This document shows, one piece after another, positions 8,156 to 16,320 of a DNA stretch of 64,000 nt; the first letter of the stretch is position 1; every line of letters starts with the position of its first letter. The stretch is from NCBI GenBank assembly GCA_001602455.1, contig CP012157.1, positions 2,165,733 through 2,229,732 on the forward strand, in the 5' to 3' direction. The position numbers were made by a program, and so were the translations under genes. Below the pieces are notes generated by a model. The model was not told the origin of the DNA. It ran no database searches and saw nothing but the letters and a program-made list of their open reading frames with translations. The DNA comes from Betaproteobacteria bacterium UKL13-2. GTDB taxonomy: Bacteria > Pseudomonadota > Gammaproteobacteria > Burkholderiales > Usitatibacteraceae.

Positions 8156-9181
8156 ATGCATACAAACGATTTGGAAGACGAAGATTATAGCCCAGCGACC
8201 GTTCGAGCCGCCGTGCCGGAATTGGAAGGCGAAGGGCTGGCGAACACCACGCAAACCCTCAAAACGCCACTAAATTTTGCGGGTTCTCGGTTGGACCAAG
8301 CGCTCGCGCAGTTGTTTCCGAGCTATTCGAGAAGCCGCCTGAGCGCGCTCGTTAAGGCGGGTGACGTCACCCTCAATGGCGAGACTGCTCAGCCCAAAAC
8401 CAGACTCATCGGCGGTGAAGCGATTACGATTCATTTGAAATCCCGCCCTGAGGAGACTGCATTCTTACCAGAGCCGGTGCCGCTCGTTGTCGTGCATGAA
8501 GACGCCGATGTGGTGGTGATCAACAAACCTCCCGGACTTGTTGTGCATCCCGCAGTGGGAAACTGGTCTGGAACGGTACTTAACGGCATGTTGTATCGGT
8601 ATCCGCAAACGGGCCACGTACCACGCGCAGGCATTGTCCATCGTCTTGATAAAGATACGAGTGGGCTAATGGTCATCGCGCTGAATGAAGCAGCGCAGCT
8701 CTCGCTGGTGCGTCAATTGCAAGCGCGCTCGGTCTCCCGCCGTTACATTGCGCTAGTCCGCGGATTGCTCGATCAAGATGGAACTGTCGACGCCCCCATC
8801 GGCCGGCACCCGCGCGACCGCATCAAGATGGCCGTCGTAAACAATGCCGAGTACGGCAAGCCTGCTGTTACCCATTACCGCGTGCTGGAGCAGTTCAGGT
8901 ACCACACGCTAGTCGAATGCCGTCTCGAAACGGGTCGCACACATCAAATCCGTGTGCATATGGCGTCAATCGGCTTCGCATTGGAAGGCGACAGCGTCTA
9001 TGGCAAAGGTGTGAAGGGCCTCACCCCGACCCTACAAGGGGCAGTCGCGGCGTTTAATCGTCAAGCACTACATGCTCGACGGCTGGCTTTCGAGCACCCT
9101 GCGTCTGGCAAGACGATAGAGTTTGAGGCACCCATTCCAGCGGACATGGAAACATTGATTGAGGCGGTCGCATCGGTATGA
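8156..9181 (+). CDS. rluD: 23S rRNA pseudouridine synthase RluD
   Basis: 341 residues. An S4 RNA-binding domain (about 44-95, GSRLDQALAQLFPSYSRSRL) is followed by the RsuA/RluD catalytic domain with the signature HRLDKDTSG, where Asp165 is the expected nucleophile. The family isomerises uridines 1911/1915/1917 in helix 69 of 23S rRNA. About 40 N-terminal residues precede the S4 domain and are not conserved; a later GTG start is possible. The stop overlaps the start of pgeF (ATGA). Confidence 0.93.
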   Translation: MHTNDLEDEDYSPATVRAAVPELEGEGLANTTQTLKTPLNFAGSRLDQALAQLFPSYSRSRLSALVKAGDVTLNGETAQPKTRLIGGEAITIHLKSRPEETAFLPEPVPLVVVHEDADVVVINKPPGLVVHPAVGNWSGTVLNGMLYRYPQTGHVPRAGIVHRLDKDTSGLMVIALNEAAQLSLVRQLQARSVSRRYIALVRGLLDQDGTVDAPIGRHPRDRIKMAVVNNAEYGKPAVTHYRVLEQFRYHTLVECRLETGRTHQIRVHMASIGFALEGDSVYGKGVKGLTPTLQGAVAAFNRQALHARRLAFEHPASGKTIEFEAPIPADMETLIEAVASV

Positions 9182-10005
9182 CTTATTCGACGAGCTTGGC
9201 ACTGACCAACTGCATCGTGCCAGATTGGCCCGCGCCGTCTGGCGTGAAAGCGATTGTGACCACCCGCGCTGGCGGCGTGAGCACCGGATCGCTGTCGAGT
9301 TTGAATCTTGGACGCAGCGTTGGTGACCTACCCGACGCCGTCGAGGAGAATCGCCGGCGCGTGGCCGCACTCGTTGGTGCCCCGCCGCGTTGGATGAGCC
9401 AAGTACACGGCGTTACGGTCGCAGATCTCGATCACATTGAAGTATCCGCGCCGGCTACTGCCGATGCGGCCGTCAGCAAAGCACGGAATGTCGTCTGCAC
9501 CGTGATGATGGCCGACTGCCTTAGCGTACTGTTCTGCGACCGAGCCGGAACAACAGTCGCGGCGGCACATGCCGGCTGGCGGGGACTGGCGGATGGTGTG
9601 TTGGAATCAACAATTGCATCGATGACGCTGCCGCCGGAAAACTTGTTGGCCTATATGGGACCGGCGATTGGCCCCGATGCTTTTGAAGTCGGTGCCGAGG
9701 TCCGAGACCGGTTTCTGGCCTCGGCCAGCGCTGTTGAGCGGCCTGCGGTATCGGCTGCATTTGTTCCAAAGGCCGGTACGGGCGATGGCAAGAAGCCGAA
9801 CGACGACACGGTAACAATGAAGTGGTACGCGAACATTTACGCATTAGCACAAACACGTCTGCTGCGAGCCGGTCTGTCGCCGTCGGGGGTTTATGGCGGC
9901 GGGCTCTGTACCTTCACAGACAGCAAACGGTTCTTCTCATACCGACGCGGCACCCACCAAGGGGAATCGTCGGGCCGAATGGCCGCCATGATTTGGCGCG
10001 ACTAA
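9178..10005 (+). CDS. pgeF: PgeF/YfiH multicopper-like (laccase domain) purine nucleoside enzyme
   Basis: 275 residues. The conserved metal-site motifs of the DUF152/YfiH family are present: ADCLSVLFCD with its Cys, HAGWRGLADG with His131, and MGPAIGPDAFEVG. Members have been described as peptidoglycan-editing factor (PgeF) and, like human LACC1, as purine nucleoside phosphorylase/adenosine deaminase. It overlaps rluD by 4 nt; the rluD-pgeF pair is widely conserved. The physiological substrate here is not readable from sequence. Confidence 0.9.
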   Translation: MTYSTSLALTNCIVPDWPAPSGVKAIVTTRAGGVSTGSLSSLNLGRSVGDLPDAVEENRRRVAALVGAPPRWMSQVHGVTVADLDHIEVSAPATADAAVSKARNVVCTVMMADCLSVLFCDRAGTTVAAAHAGWRGLADGVLESTIASMTLPPENLLAYMGPAIGPDAFEVGAEVRDRFLASASAVERPAVSAAFVPKAGTGDGKKPNDDTVTMKWYANIYALAQTRLLRAGLSPSGVYGGGLCTFTDSKRFFSYRRGTHQGESSGRMAAMIWRD

Positions 10006-10081
10006 GACGATAGACAAAGTCGTACACGAGGGACGGAGCGTTCGAGCCTCTGGGTTAGCAAATGTCGCAGGCGTGATAGAA

Positions 10082-10102
10082 TTTTGCAATTAAGTTGCAA
10101 AA
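10082..10102. promoter_or_regulatory. palindrome upstream of the ZIP transporter
   Basis: Perfect 8-bp inverted arms TTTTGCAA and TTGCAAAA around TTAAG, 62 nt upstream of the ZIP start codon. Size and symmetry fit an operator for a dimeric regulator. A metal-responsive factor is a guess based only on the downstream gene. Confidence 0.5.
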
Positions 10103-10164
10103 ACATCTTTCCACCGCCACTTGCGCCGCGATAAACATGCGCAGGGGCACCGACCGAGTCCCTC

Positions 10165-11001
10165 ATGACACTGACCTACATCATTGCTGCAGCACTTCTA
10201 GGTGGATTGTTATCCGTCTCGATGGCAGCCCTTCTTGCCTGGCGTCTGCAACCAAAGTTAATCCCGGTGTTTGTCAGCTTCGCGGTGGGCGCGTTACTAG
10301 GTGTGGTATTCCTCGATCTGATCCCGCATATATTTGAGTCTTCAAAGAGCAGCGAGACATCCGCCGGCTGGATACTTGCGGGCATCTTGGGGTTCTTTGT
10401 GATGGAGAAACTGGTTCTATGGCGACATAACCACGACCACGACCACGGCGCTTCAATCGATCTTTCAACGCAGCATGCTCACCCGAGCGAGCAGTCAGCC
10501 GCACATGGACACGGGCATCAACACAGCAGCCATGAACAGGGAGGGCGCGCGTCGGCATGGATGGTGATCGTCGGCGACGGTTTCCATAACTTCACGGACG
10601 GGCTTGCCATCGCCGCCGCGTTTGTGGCGGATGTAAGGCTCGGCATCCTCACCTCAATCGCCATCATTGCGCACGAACTTCCGCAGGAGTTGGGTAATTT
10701 TTTGGTGTTGGTGCACTCCGGCTTCAGCAAGCGACGTGCGCTGGTGTGGAACTTGATTTCTAGTCTCGCCACGTTGGTTGGCGCGGTACTCGCGTTTTTC
10801 CTGCTTCAGGCGTTGGAAAGCTACTCATACATTTTCTTGTGCCTAGCCGCTTCCAGCATGATCTATGTCGCGATTGCTGACCTTATTCCTGGGCTGCACC
10901 GCAGAACGTCAATGCGTGATTCAATCGCGCAGTTTTCCCTGATTGGTCTGGGCGTTCTCTCGATCTGGGCCGTCCATGTGCTCGTTGGGCATAGCCACTG
11001 A
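10165..11001 (+). CDS. ZIP-family divalent metal transporter
   Basis: 278 residues with about eight membrane segments. The signature motifs of ZIP (SLC39-like) carriers are present: DGFHNFTDG in helix 4 and HELPQE in helix 5, whose His, Asn, Asp and Glu form the metal site. A His-rich cytoplasmic loop (about residues 88-127, HNHDHDHG and HGHGHQHSSHE) is typical for zinc-binding members. It probably imports zinc or iron(II) across the inner membrane. A palindrome lies upstream. Its 3' end overlaps an opposing small gene by 81 nt. Confidence 0.9.
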   Translation: MTLTYIIAAALLGGLLSVSMAALLAWRLQPKLIPVFVSFAVGALLGVVFLDLIPHIFESSKSSETSAGWILAGILGFFVMEKLVLWRHNHDHDHGASIDLSTQHAHPSEQSAAHGHGHQHSSHEQGGRASAWMVIVGDGFHNFTDGLAIAAAFVADVRLGILTSIAIIAHELPQELGNFLVLVHSGFSKRRALVWNLISSLATLVGAVLAFFLLQALESYSYIFLCLAASSMIYVAIADLIPGLHRRTSMRDSIAQFSLIGLGVLSIWAVHVLVGHSH

Positions 11002-11187
11002 CGGTTGCTCCGGCTGAACATATGCTCTTCGTCGTCTGCGTCTGCCAACCCCGCCAGACAGCCACAACAGCAGTGCGCAAGGTCCGACGCCGAGAAAGAG
11101 GAACAGCAGTACTCCGCCTGTCACGCTGTTCGCCGTGATTGACATCATTAAGATCACCCACAGCCACGCAATTACGACGATATGCAT
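10921..11187 (-). CDS. small conserved-type membrane protein
   Basis: 88 residues from the ATG at 11187 (a longer frame to 11220 exists). Two hydrophobic helices, about residues 3-19 and 24-44, are separated by a short polar turn and followed by an Arg-rich stretch (GGVGRRRRRR) and an acidic, Gln/Asn-rich tail. The order resembles small two-helix proteins annotated as hypothetical in Burkholderiales. The positive-inside rule would place the tail in the cytoplasm. It is antisense to the last 81 nt of the ZIP gene. Function unknown; reality of the gene rests on protein-like composition only. Confidence 0.55.
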   Translation of the reverse strand: MHIVVIAWLWVILMMSITANSVTGGVLLFLFLGVGPCALLLWLSGGVGRRRRRRAYVQPEQPSVAMPNEHMDGPDRENAQTNQGKLRD

Positions 11188-11265
11188 TTTGCGTTCGTTG
11201 TCATGTTCGAGAAGCCACAAAATGTCAGAATGATATTTGTTATCTCGCTAATCAAAGACTAACTC

Positions 11266-13002
11266 ATGTCCAACACGCACTCTGCAGATTTTCAGAAATT
11301 TATCAGCGATATGCAACAGATCGGCCAGCAGTGGGTCCACTCGCTAGGCGGCACACCGATACCGGCAAATGCCGCCGAACTACAAGCGGCTTGGCTTAAG
11401 GTAATCGGCGCATTGACGCCCGCGCCAGCCGGCGCCGACGGACTAGGTGCCATACAAGCGCATTGGAACGCGGAACAGCAAAAGCTGATGGCACAGTTTT
11501 CCACTGGCTCCGGCCAGAGCGCAAAGGACAGGCGGTTTCAAGGTGTGGATTGGCAGACCGTAGCACAGTACCGACTGTTGGCAGACGCCTATCTGGCGAC
11601 TTCACAGTCCTTGCTGCAGAGTCTCGACGCGGTTGATATGCAAGCAGGGCAAAAGAAGCGGGCTCGATTTTTTCTCAAGCAATATTTGGATGCGATTGCG
11701 CCCTCAAATTTTCTCGCGACAAATCCGGAAGCCCTAAGGTTGGCTATCGACTCAAAGGGCGAATCACTTCGCCAAGGTGCCGAAAATTTTAGTGGCGATC
11801 TAGCCAAGGGACACGTCTCCATTACCGATGAGCAGGCATTCGAAGTCGGCAAGAACATCGCCACATCACCGGGCAAAGTCATCTTCGAAAATGACTTGTT
11901 TCAGCTCATTCAGTACCAACCGAGCACGAGTCAGGTACACCTTCGTCCGATGTTGTTCGTACCGCCTTGTATCAACAAATTCTATATCCTTGACCTGACA
12001 CCAGATAACTCTCTGATTCGTTACCTTGTTAGCGAAGGGCACACGGTGTTTGTGATGTCATGGCGCAACGTCGATACCTCTCTGGGAAACCTCACATGGG
12101 ACGATTACATTGCTTCCGGCGTCGTGAAAGCTATCGATGTTGTACGACTGGTGACAAACGTCGAGAAGATCAACACGCTTGGATTTTGTGTCGGCGGAAC
12201 ATTGTTGGCTTGTGCACTTGCGGTGCTGCGTCGGATGGGGCATGACGTCGTTGAAAGCGCGACCTTCCTGACCACGTTTGTTGATTTCACCGATGTTGGT
12301 GAGATCGATGCCTATATCGATGAAGCATTTGTGGCAAAACGTGAGCAAGATGTCGGCGCGGGCGGGGTGGTGAAGGGCTCCGACCTCGCGTTTGCGTTCT
12401 CGTCACTGCGCGCGAACGACTTGATTTGGAGTTACGTTGTCAATAACTACCTAAAAGGTCATCGACCCGCTGCCTTCGATCTGCTGTATTGGAATGCTGA
12501 TAGCACTAACCTTCCGGGGCCTTGGTATTGCTGGTACCTGCGCAATACGTATCTTGAGAACAATCTTGTTAAACCGGACCGCCTCACCATATGCGGGGTG
12601 CCGATTGATATGTCGTACATCGACATGCCAGCTTTTGTCTTCGCCGCCCGTGAAGATCATATTGTCCCGTGGCGCTCGGCTTACGCCAGTGCTGCCACCT
12701 TCGGTGGCGAAGTGGAGTTTACGCTCGGTGCCTCGGGCCACATTGCGGGGGTGGTCAATCCCGCCGTGAAGAACAAGCGCAGTTTCTGGCAGCAACGCTC
12801 GATTGCTGTTCCGCTTGATCGGCCCGCTGAGCAATGGTTGGATACGGCAGAAGAAGTCCCCGGCAGTTGGTGGACGAAGTGGGTGGAGTGGCTCGCACCC
12901 TACGGTGGTCGAAAAATTGCGGCCAGAACCTGGCTGGGTAGCCAAGCGTATCCACCGATAGAAAATGCCCCTGGCCGCTATGTGCTCACCAAGATGAGCT
13001 GA
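11266..13002 (+). CDS. phaC: class I poly(3-hydroxyalkanoate) synthase PhaC
   Basis: 578 residues, normal for class I synthases. An N-terminal helical domain (about 1-200) is followed by an alpha/beta-hydrolase core. The lipase-like box is GFCVGG with catalytic Cys308; Asp464 (AREDH) and His492 (SGHIAG) complete the triad. The enzyme polymerises (R)-3-hydroxybutyryl-CoA into granule polyester. It is followed after 130 nt by phaB, which supplies the monomer; no phaA thiolase is in the window. No clear ribosome binding site is seen before the ATG. Confidence 0.97.
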   Translation: MSNTHSADFQKFISDMQQIGQQWVHSLGGTPIPANAAELQAAWLKVIGALTPAPAGADGLGAIQAHWNAEQQKLMAQFSTGSGQSAKDRRFQGVDWQTVAQYRLLADAYLATSQSLLQSLDAVDMQAGQKKRARFFLKQYLDAIAPSNFLATNPEALRLAIDSKGESLRQGAENFSGDLAKGHVSITDEQAFEVGKNIATSPGKVIFENDLFQLIQYQPSTSQVHLRPMLFVPPCINKFYILDLTPDNSLIRYLVSEGHTVFVMSWRNVDTSLGNLTWDDYIASGVVKAIDVVRLVTNVEKINTLGFCVGGTLLACALAVLRRMGHDVVESATFLTTFVDFTDVGEIDAYIDEAFVAKREQDVGAGGVVKGSDLAFAFSSLRANDLIWSYVVNNYLKGHRPAAFDLLYWNADSTNLPGPWYCWYLRNTYLENNLVKPDRLTICGVPIDMSYIDMPAFVFAAREDHIVPWRSAYASAATFGGEVEFTLGASGHIAGVVNPAVKNKRSFWQQRSIAVPLDRPAEQWLDTAEEVPGSWWTKWVEWLAPYGGRKIAARTWLGSQAYPPIENAPGRYVLTKMS

Positions 13003-13005
13003 CAG

Positions 13006-13017
13006 TTGTTGCACTGC
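13006..13017 (+). promoter_or_regulatory. TGC-rich 12-mer shared with the phasin promoter
   Basis: TTGTTGCACTGC in the phaC-phaB gap matches TTGTTGCGCTGC at 15448-15459, inside the phasin promoter, at 11 of 12 positions. A PhaR site is possible; the match is short. Confidence 0.35.
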
Positions 13018-13132
13018 GGTGGTTTTGATTTCAGAAAAAACGTAAACTCAGCCTGAATTTCATGCTCAGGTGCGCGTCGAACGAGCGCAGGTTGAGAACA
13101 GTTGAGCACAACAGAACAAGAGGAGACGGGCA

Positions 13133-13882
13133 ATGGCGGTGACAAAGCGGAATGCGTTGGTGACGGGTGGCATGGGCGGCTTGGGTGAGGCAATTTGTAT
13201 GAAGCTCGCTCGCATGGGAATTAACGTGCTAGTCACATATTCCCCGAACAACACCAAAGCAGCCGATTGGCTCAAGGAAATGGCAGGGCGTGACTTTCAC
13301 TTTCACGCCTATCCAGTTGACGTGTCCGATTTTGATTCATGCAATGCCGCCATCGCCAAGATTCAAGCCGAAGTCGGTCCGATCGATATCTTGATCAACA
13401 ACGCGGGTATTACGCGAGACATGACCTTCAAGAAAATGACCAAGGTGGACTGGGACGCCGTCATCGGCACCAACCTAGACAGCGTATTCAATATGACCAA
13501 ACCTATCGTTGATGGCATGGTTGAGCGCGGCTGGGGGCGAGTGATTAACGTATCGTCGGTCAACGGGCAGAAGGGCGCGTTTGGCCAGACCAACTACTCG
13601 GCGGCCAAAGCCGGTATGCATGGGTTTTCCAAAGCTCTCGCGCTAGAGGTCGCCAAAAAGGGCGTAACGGTGAACACGATCTCGCCCGGCTATATCGGAA
13701 CCAAGATGGTCATGGCGATTCCGGAGGACGTGCTCAATTCGAAGATCGTTCCCCAAATTCCGGTTGGTCGTTTGGGAAAGCCGGAGGAAGTCGCTGGTTT
13801 ATGTGCTTACCTCGCCTCAGATGAGGCGGCATTTATTACTGGCGCGAACATCGCGATCAACGGCGGCCAACACATGCAATAA
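13133..13882 (+). CDS. phaB: acetoacetyl-CoA reductase PhaB
   Basis: 249 residues. NADPH-binding motif TGGMGGLGEA near residues 11-20, NNAGITRD, catalytic Ser (VSSVNGQKG) and the Tyr-x3-Lys pair (NYSAAKAG). These and the FGQTNY block are characteristic of PhaB-type reductases that make (R)-3-hydroxybutyryl-CoA for PhaC. A strong ribosome binding site (GAGGAG) lies 8 nt before the ATG. Same strand as phaC, convergent with a paralogue at 13916-14668. Confidence 0.95.
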   Translation: MAVTKRNALVTGGMGGLGEAICMKLARMGINVLVTYSPNNTKAADWLKEMAGRDFHFHAYPVDVSDFDSCNAAIAKIQAEVGPIDILINNAGITRDMTFKKMTKVDWDAVIGTNLDSVFNMTKPIVDGMVERGWGRVINVSSVNGQKGAFGQTNYSAAKAGMHGFSKALALEVAKKGVTVNTISPGYIGTKMVMAIPEDVLNSKIVPQIPVGRLGKPEEVAGLCAYLASDEAAFITGANIAINGGQHMQ

Positions 13883-13915
13883 CCGCCACATCGGCGGAGT
13901 GTTGGCCGATGCCTA

Positions 13916-14668
13916 TTATTGGTATAAGTGGACGCCCCCGTTGACTGACAGGTTGGTGCCCGTCACATAGCTCGCGCCCTCACTGGCGAGATAGGCAACG
14001 GCGTTTGCAATATCGTCCGGCACCCCCATACGTTCCGAGGGTATGGTCGCGACAACTGCTTGCCGCGCTGAATCGGGCATCGCTTTTGTCATCGGTGTGT
14101 CGATGAATCCCGGCGAGACGGCGTTGACTGTAATGCCTTTCTTGGCGACCTCTAGCGCGAGTGACTTGGTGAATCCCAGAATACCGGCCTTCGCCGCCGC
14201 ATAGTTCGTTTGACCGAAGGCGCCTTTGACCCCATTGACGCTGGAAATATTGATGATGCGTCCCCATTCCTGCGCCACCATTCCCTCGATGACCTGCTTT
14301 GTGACATTGAACGCACTATCGAGATTGGTCGCCATGACCGCACGCCAATGTTCCAGCGTCATTTTTCGAAAGCTGGCATCGCGCGTGATACCCGCGCAAT
14401 TGACCAAAACATCGATCGTCCCAAACTTAGTCACGCTCTGTGCAACCATTTCCTCGGCCGCATCGTATTGGCTGACATCCCCGGCAATGGTGGCAAATTG
14501 ATCTGAACCGAAACCGGCATTGTTCATCGCTGACTCGAATGCGACTTCAGAACCTGGCACCACAAAATTTGCGACGACAAAAATGTTATCCGCGGCAAGG
14601 CGTTTACAAATTCCCGTACCGATACCACCGACGCCACCGGTGACCAAGGCGACTCTTTGTTGTTTCAT
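13916..14668 (-). CDS. second acetoacetyl-CoA reductase (PhaB paralogue)
   Basis: 250 residues. It shares with PhaB the NADP motif TGGVGGIG, NCAGITRD, SSVNGVKGAFGQTNY and Tyr-x3-Lys, but differs in about half of its positions (for example NFVVPGSEVAF instead of TYSPNNTKAAD). It therefore looks like an older paralogue rather than a recent duplicate. It faces phaB1 tail to tail with a 33-nt gap and lies downstream of the phasin gene, separated by that gene's terminator. The activity as a 3-oxoacyl-CoA reductase is well supported; chain-length preference is unknown. Confidence 0.9.
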   Translation of the reverse strand: MKQQRVALVTGGVGGIGTGICKRLAADNIFVVANFVVPGSEVAFESAMNNAGFGSDQFATIAGDVSQYDAAEEMVAQSVTKFGTIDVLVNCAGITRDASFRKMTLEHWRAVMATNLDSAFNVTKQVIEGMVAQEWGRIINISSVNGVKGAFGQTNYAAAKAGILGFTKSLALEVAKKGITVNAVSPGFIDTPMTKAMPDSARQAVVATIPSERMGVPDDIANAVAYLASEGASYVTGTNLSVNGGVHLYQ

Positions 14669-14731
14669 GCGCGTCCTGTTGTTGTTGAGCCGTCATTCTA
14701 TCGGCGGTGGGGCGCTGTGACGGTAGGCAAT

Positions 14732-14762
14732 AAAAAAACCCCAAGGCGTTTCGGCCTTGGGG
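14732..14762 (-). terminator. Rho-independent terminator of the phasin gene
   Basis: Minus strand: perfect 9-bp stem CCCCAAGGC/GCCTTGGGG with a 6-nt loop, followed directly by seven U residues. It lies 68 nt past the phasin stop codon. Confidence 0.92.
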
Positions 14763-14830
14763 TGAATCCTTAACATAGGGTTAAGGAGGAGGAGACGATG
14801 TTCCCACGCCATGGCATGGGACGGTGCAAA

Positions 14831-15385
14831 TTACTTACGCTTAGCGGCTGGCTTGACGGTTCTCTCGGCAGTTTCAGTCGCCGTTTTGAACGCGGTATCA
14901 GCAAATGCCGAAGCTTGTTTTGCGGCTTTTGTGAAGCTGTCGCTGGCAGCCGTACTCGCAGCCAAACCAGTCTTCATCGCAGTCACAAAAACATCTGAAC
15001 CTGCCGGTGCAGCCTTGGAAACTTTGTCCAAAGTATCTACTATCGACTGTTGAAACAGGCTCACACGTTCTTCAACCAATGACGTGTATTGAGACTGGGC
15101 GGCGGATGCAATTTCATAGAGGTTCTTCGAATAACCCATTACAAACTCAAGCCCAGTTTCCGCAGCTTTGGTTTGAAGGGTAGAGAATTCTTGTACGTCT
15201 TTGACGGTGGCGACGGCTTTCGCGTTCTTGGCGGTTACATCGAAACCAACTTTTGTCGCTTCAAAGTTCAAGCCAAACAGGCGCTCGGCACTGCCGACGC
15301 CAACGGTGGCAAATTTCATTGCTGCGTCGACGCTGGATTTTGAAAAATCACCAAATTGTTCTGCAACGGTATTGAGGGTAGTCAT
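14831..15385 (-). CDS. phaP: phasin (PHB granule-associated protein)
   Basis: 184 residues, Ala/Lys/Thr-rich and predicted almost wholly helical. The N-terminal FGDFSKSSVDAAMKFATVGVGSAERLFGLN and the central LYEIASAAQSQYTSLVEERV match the betaproteobacterial Phasin_2 pattern; the C-terminus is a lysine/alanine tail (VKPAAKRK). Phasins coat PHB granules and control their number and size. A GGAG ribosome binding site lies 8 nt upstream, a promoter at 15435-15463 overlaps a TTGTGC-NN-CGCAA motif, and a strong terminator follows. Monocistronic high-level expression is likely. Confidence 0.93.
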   Translation of the reverse strand: MTTLNTVAEQFGDFSKSSVDAAMKFATVGVGSAERLFGLNFEATKVGFDVTAKNAKAVATVKDVQEFSTLQTKAAETGLEFVMGYSKNLYEIASAAQSQYTSLVEERVSLFQQSIVDTLDKVSKAAPAGSDVFVTAMKTGLAASTAASDSFTKAAKQASAFADTAFKTATETAERTVKPAAKRK

Positions 15386-15434
15386 ATGCTTTCTCCAGGG
15401 GATTGAGGGTCAAATGCGCACCTAACGGATAACC

Positions 15435-15463
15435 AAAATACGAAAGTTTGTTGCGCTGCACAA
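15435..15463 (-). promoter_or_regulatory. phasin promoter with candidate PhaR operator
   Basis: TTGTGC (15458-15463) and TATTTT (15435-15440) are separated by exactly 17 nt. The -35 lies inside TTGTGCAGCGCAA (15451-15463), a motif that recurs upstream of phaR. PhaR is known in related bacteria to repress phaP, so this is the expected place for its operator. Confidence 0.6.
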
Positions 15464-15573
15464 TTTGAATGATATTGGTGAAATATCGCGAAGTCAAGCG
15501 TTTTTTGTGCGACGCACCAATTGCACGATGACAATCCCCGCTAATGGCGAAAATGGTAGACTGATCATGTGCT

Positions 15574-15601
15574 ATTGTGCTTCGCATATTGTGCTTCGCA
15601 A
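15574..15601 (+). promoter_or_regulatory. direct repeats upstream of phaR, candidate autoregulatory sites
   Basis: ATTGTGCTTCGCA occurs at 15574-15586 and 15588-15600. The second extends to TTGTGCTTCGCAA, matching the phasin-promoter motif TTGTGC-NN-CGCAA. It lies 126 nt before the phaR start. The rest of 15464-15726 shows no gene or clear promoter. Confidence 0.5.
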
Positions 15602-15726
15602 TAAACGAGCTAATCGTCCGGCATCCCGGCATTGTCGGCAGAACTCAAAACCCACCCGAATGGTGTTGTGCAGCACGCACGGTGGTCGAATCATTCGCTT
15701 GCCCCCTTCCATCCAAGGAGATGCCT

Positions 15727-16320
15727 ATGGCCCGCGTCATCAAAAAGTACCCAAATCGTCGCCTCTACGATACTGAGACCAGCGCATACATCACGCTTGC
15801 CGAAGTGAAGCAATTTGTTTTGGCGCATGAAAACTTTCTGGTACAAGACGCGAGAAGCGGCGAAGATCTGACGCGTAGCATCTTGCTTCAGATCATCTTG
15901 GAAGAAGAGTCGGGTGGCGTGCCGATGTTTTCCTCCGATATGTTGGCCAATGTCATCCGTTACTATGGCCACTCGATGCAAGGTTTGATGGGTAGCTATT
16001 TGGAACGCTCAATTGGTGCATTCCACGAGGCCCAGAAGAAGTTTCAGGAGCAGTCTTCGGCGCTCTACGGGGCTGTTCCGAATTTCCGGCCAGACGCTTG
16101 GGCGCAGTTAGTGCCGGGTGCTGCCAACATACCAATGGGGGATTTTCTGGAGAAAAGCGCCTCAAGCGTGATCAGCATGCAAGAGGAACTCCGGAAGCAA
16201 GCGATGCAAATGTTCTCGGCGTTTCCATATGCCGCACCCAGCGCCACGGCGCAACCCGCGGCTGACAAACCAGAATCTGAGCCCGTTGCACCGCGCGCGA
16301 AGACTCGGCGCGGCAAATAA
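15727..16320 (+). CDS. phaR: PHB synthesis repressor PhaR
   Basis: 197 residues. The N-terminal PHB_acc_N DNA-binding domain ([20 protein letters not shown], about 5-65) is followed by the PHB accumulation regulatory domain ([24 protein letters not shown]). PhaR binds both DNA and nascent PHB granules, de-repressing phasin synthesis. The AAGGAG at 15715-15720 touches the ATG at 15721 but is 6 nt from the ATG at 15727, so the latter (MARVIKKYP) is chosen. The stop overlaps the rimO start by one nucleotide (TAATG). Confidence 0.95.
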   Translation: MARVIKKYPNRRLYDTETSAYITLAEVKQFVLAHENFLVQDARSGEDLTRSILLQIILEEESGGVPMFSSDMLANVIRYYGHSMQGLMGSYLERSIGAFHEAQKKFQEQSSALYGAVPNFRPDAWAQLVPGAANIPMGDFLEKSASSVISMQEELRKQAMQMFSAFPYAAPSATAQPAADKPESEPVAPRAKTRRGK

